Source of the DNA: Helicobacteraceae bacterium
GTDB lineage: Bacteria; Campylobacterota; Campylobacteria; Campylobacterales; Sulfurimonadaceae
Direction of reading: 5' to 3'
Assembly: GCA_027081565.1 (NCBI GenBank)
Contig: JALWKG010000119.1
Coordinates: 1-5,537, forward strand
DNA: 5,537 nt
The notes under the pieces are model-generated. The model had not been told where the DNA came from and searched no databases. It was given only the letters and a program-made list of their open reading frames with translations. The position numbers and the translations under genes were made by a program. The stretch's first letter is position 1, and the number at the start of each line of letters is the position of its first letter. This document shows, piece by piece, positions 5,416 through 5,537 of the stretch.

Positions 5416-5537
5416 ATGAATTACATAGAACAATTAAAAGCCCATGCGCTCAAAGTGACACCACAAAGAATGGCTATCTTGGAAGGGATAGAAGCCGCAG
5501 GTCACATCGATGTCGATCATCTGTATGAGATACTCCG
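5416..5537 (+). CDS. Fur-family transcriptional regulator, PerR-like, partial (N-terminus only)
   Basis: The first 40 codons of a metal-dependent repressor are visible; the rest is off the right edge. The start of the winged-helix DNA-binding domain is clear: LKAHALKVTPQRMAILEGI (7-25), with the TPQR motif diagnostic of the Fur superfamily, then HIDVDHLYEIL (30-40). The short N-terminus before LK.H.LK.TPQR resembles Campylobacter PerR more than Fur, whose N-terminus is longer and reads differently. The divergent cytochrome c peroxidase gene also suggests a peroxide-sensing PerR role. The metal-binding residues are not in view, so PerR, Fur and Zur cannot be strictly separated. The start fits the domain boundary even though it lacks a ribosome binding site; the nearer upstream ATG (5408-5410) is out of frame and closes after three codons. 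Confidence 0.88.
   Translation, partial: MNYIEQLKAHALKVTPQRMAILEGIEAAGHIDVDHLYEIL

Overview
The window suggests a member of the Campylobacterota (Epsilonproteobacteria), most like the Sulfurovum/Sulfurimonas group. This is inferred from AT-rich spacers, weak -35 boxes combined with good TATAAT-type -10 boxes, and the protein sequence style. No rRNA or tRNA is present to confirm it. There is no mobile element, CRISPR array or phage signature; this looks like ordinary chromosomal housekeeping and stress-response sequence.

Layout, left to right. (1) 1-1091, minus strand: the N-terminal 363 codons of ATP-dependent phosphoenolpyruvate carboxykinase (pckA), whose C-terminus lies off the left edge. 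(2) 1092-1391: a 300-bp AT-rich spacer with the likely pckA promoter and leader and a weak hairpin after the antiporter gene. (3) 1392-3392, minus strand: a two-gene operon, with a GNAT acetyltransferase upstream and an NhaC-family antiporter downstream. The two genes are in the same reading frame, separated by a single TAG. The antiporter's conserved N-terminus appears to begin upstream of its first ATG, where there is no ATG, GTG or TTG. (4) 3393-3510: a short divergent promoter region with a strong terminator-like inverted repeat in the middle. (5) 3511-4221, plus strand: a secreted YkuD-type L,D-transpeptidase. (6) 4222-4290: a hairpin terminator between convergent genes. (7) 4291-5304, minus strand: a periplasmic di-haem cytochrome c peroxidase. 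(8) 5305-5415: a divergent AT-rich control region with Fur/PerR-box-like dyads. (9) 5416-5537, plus strand: the start of a Fur-family (PerR-like) regulator, cut by the right edge, with a TATAAT box so close to the ATG that its mRNA may be leaderless.

Functionally, the peroxidase and the divergent PerR-like gene form a plausible peroxide-defence pair. pckA is central carbon metabolism (gluconeogenesis). The antiporter/acetyltransferase pair and the transpeptidase are separate units. I found no clear new multi-gene system. The most notable points are the missing canonical antiporter start, the putative leaderless regulator, and the two structured divergent control regions.
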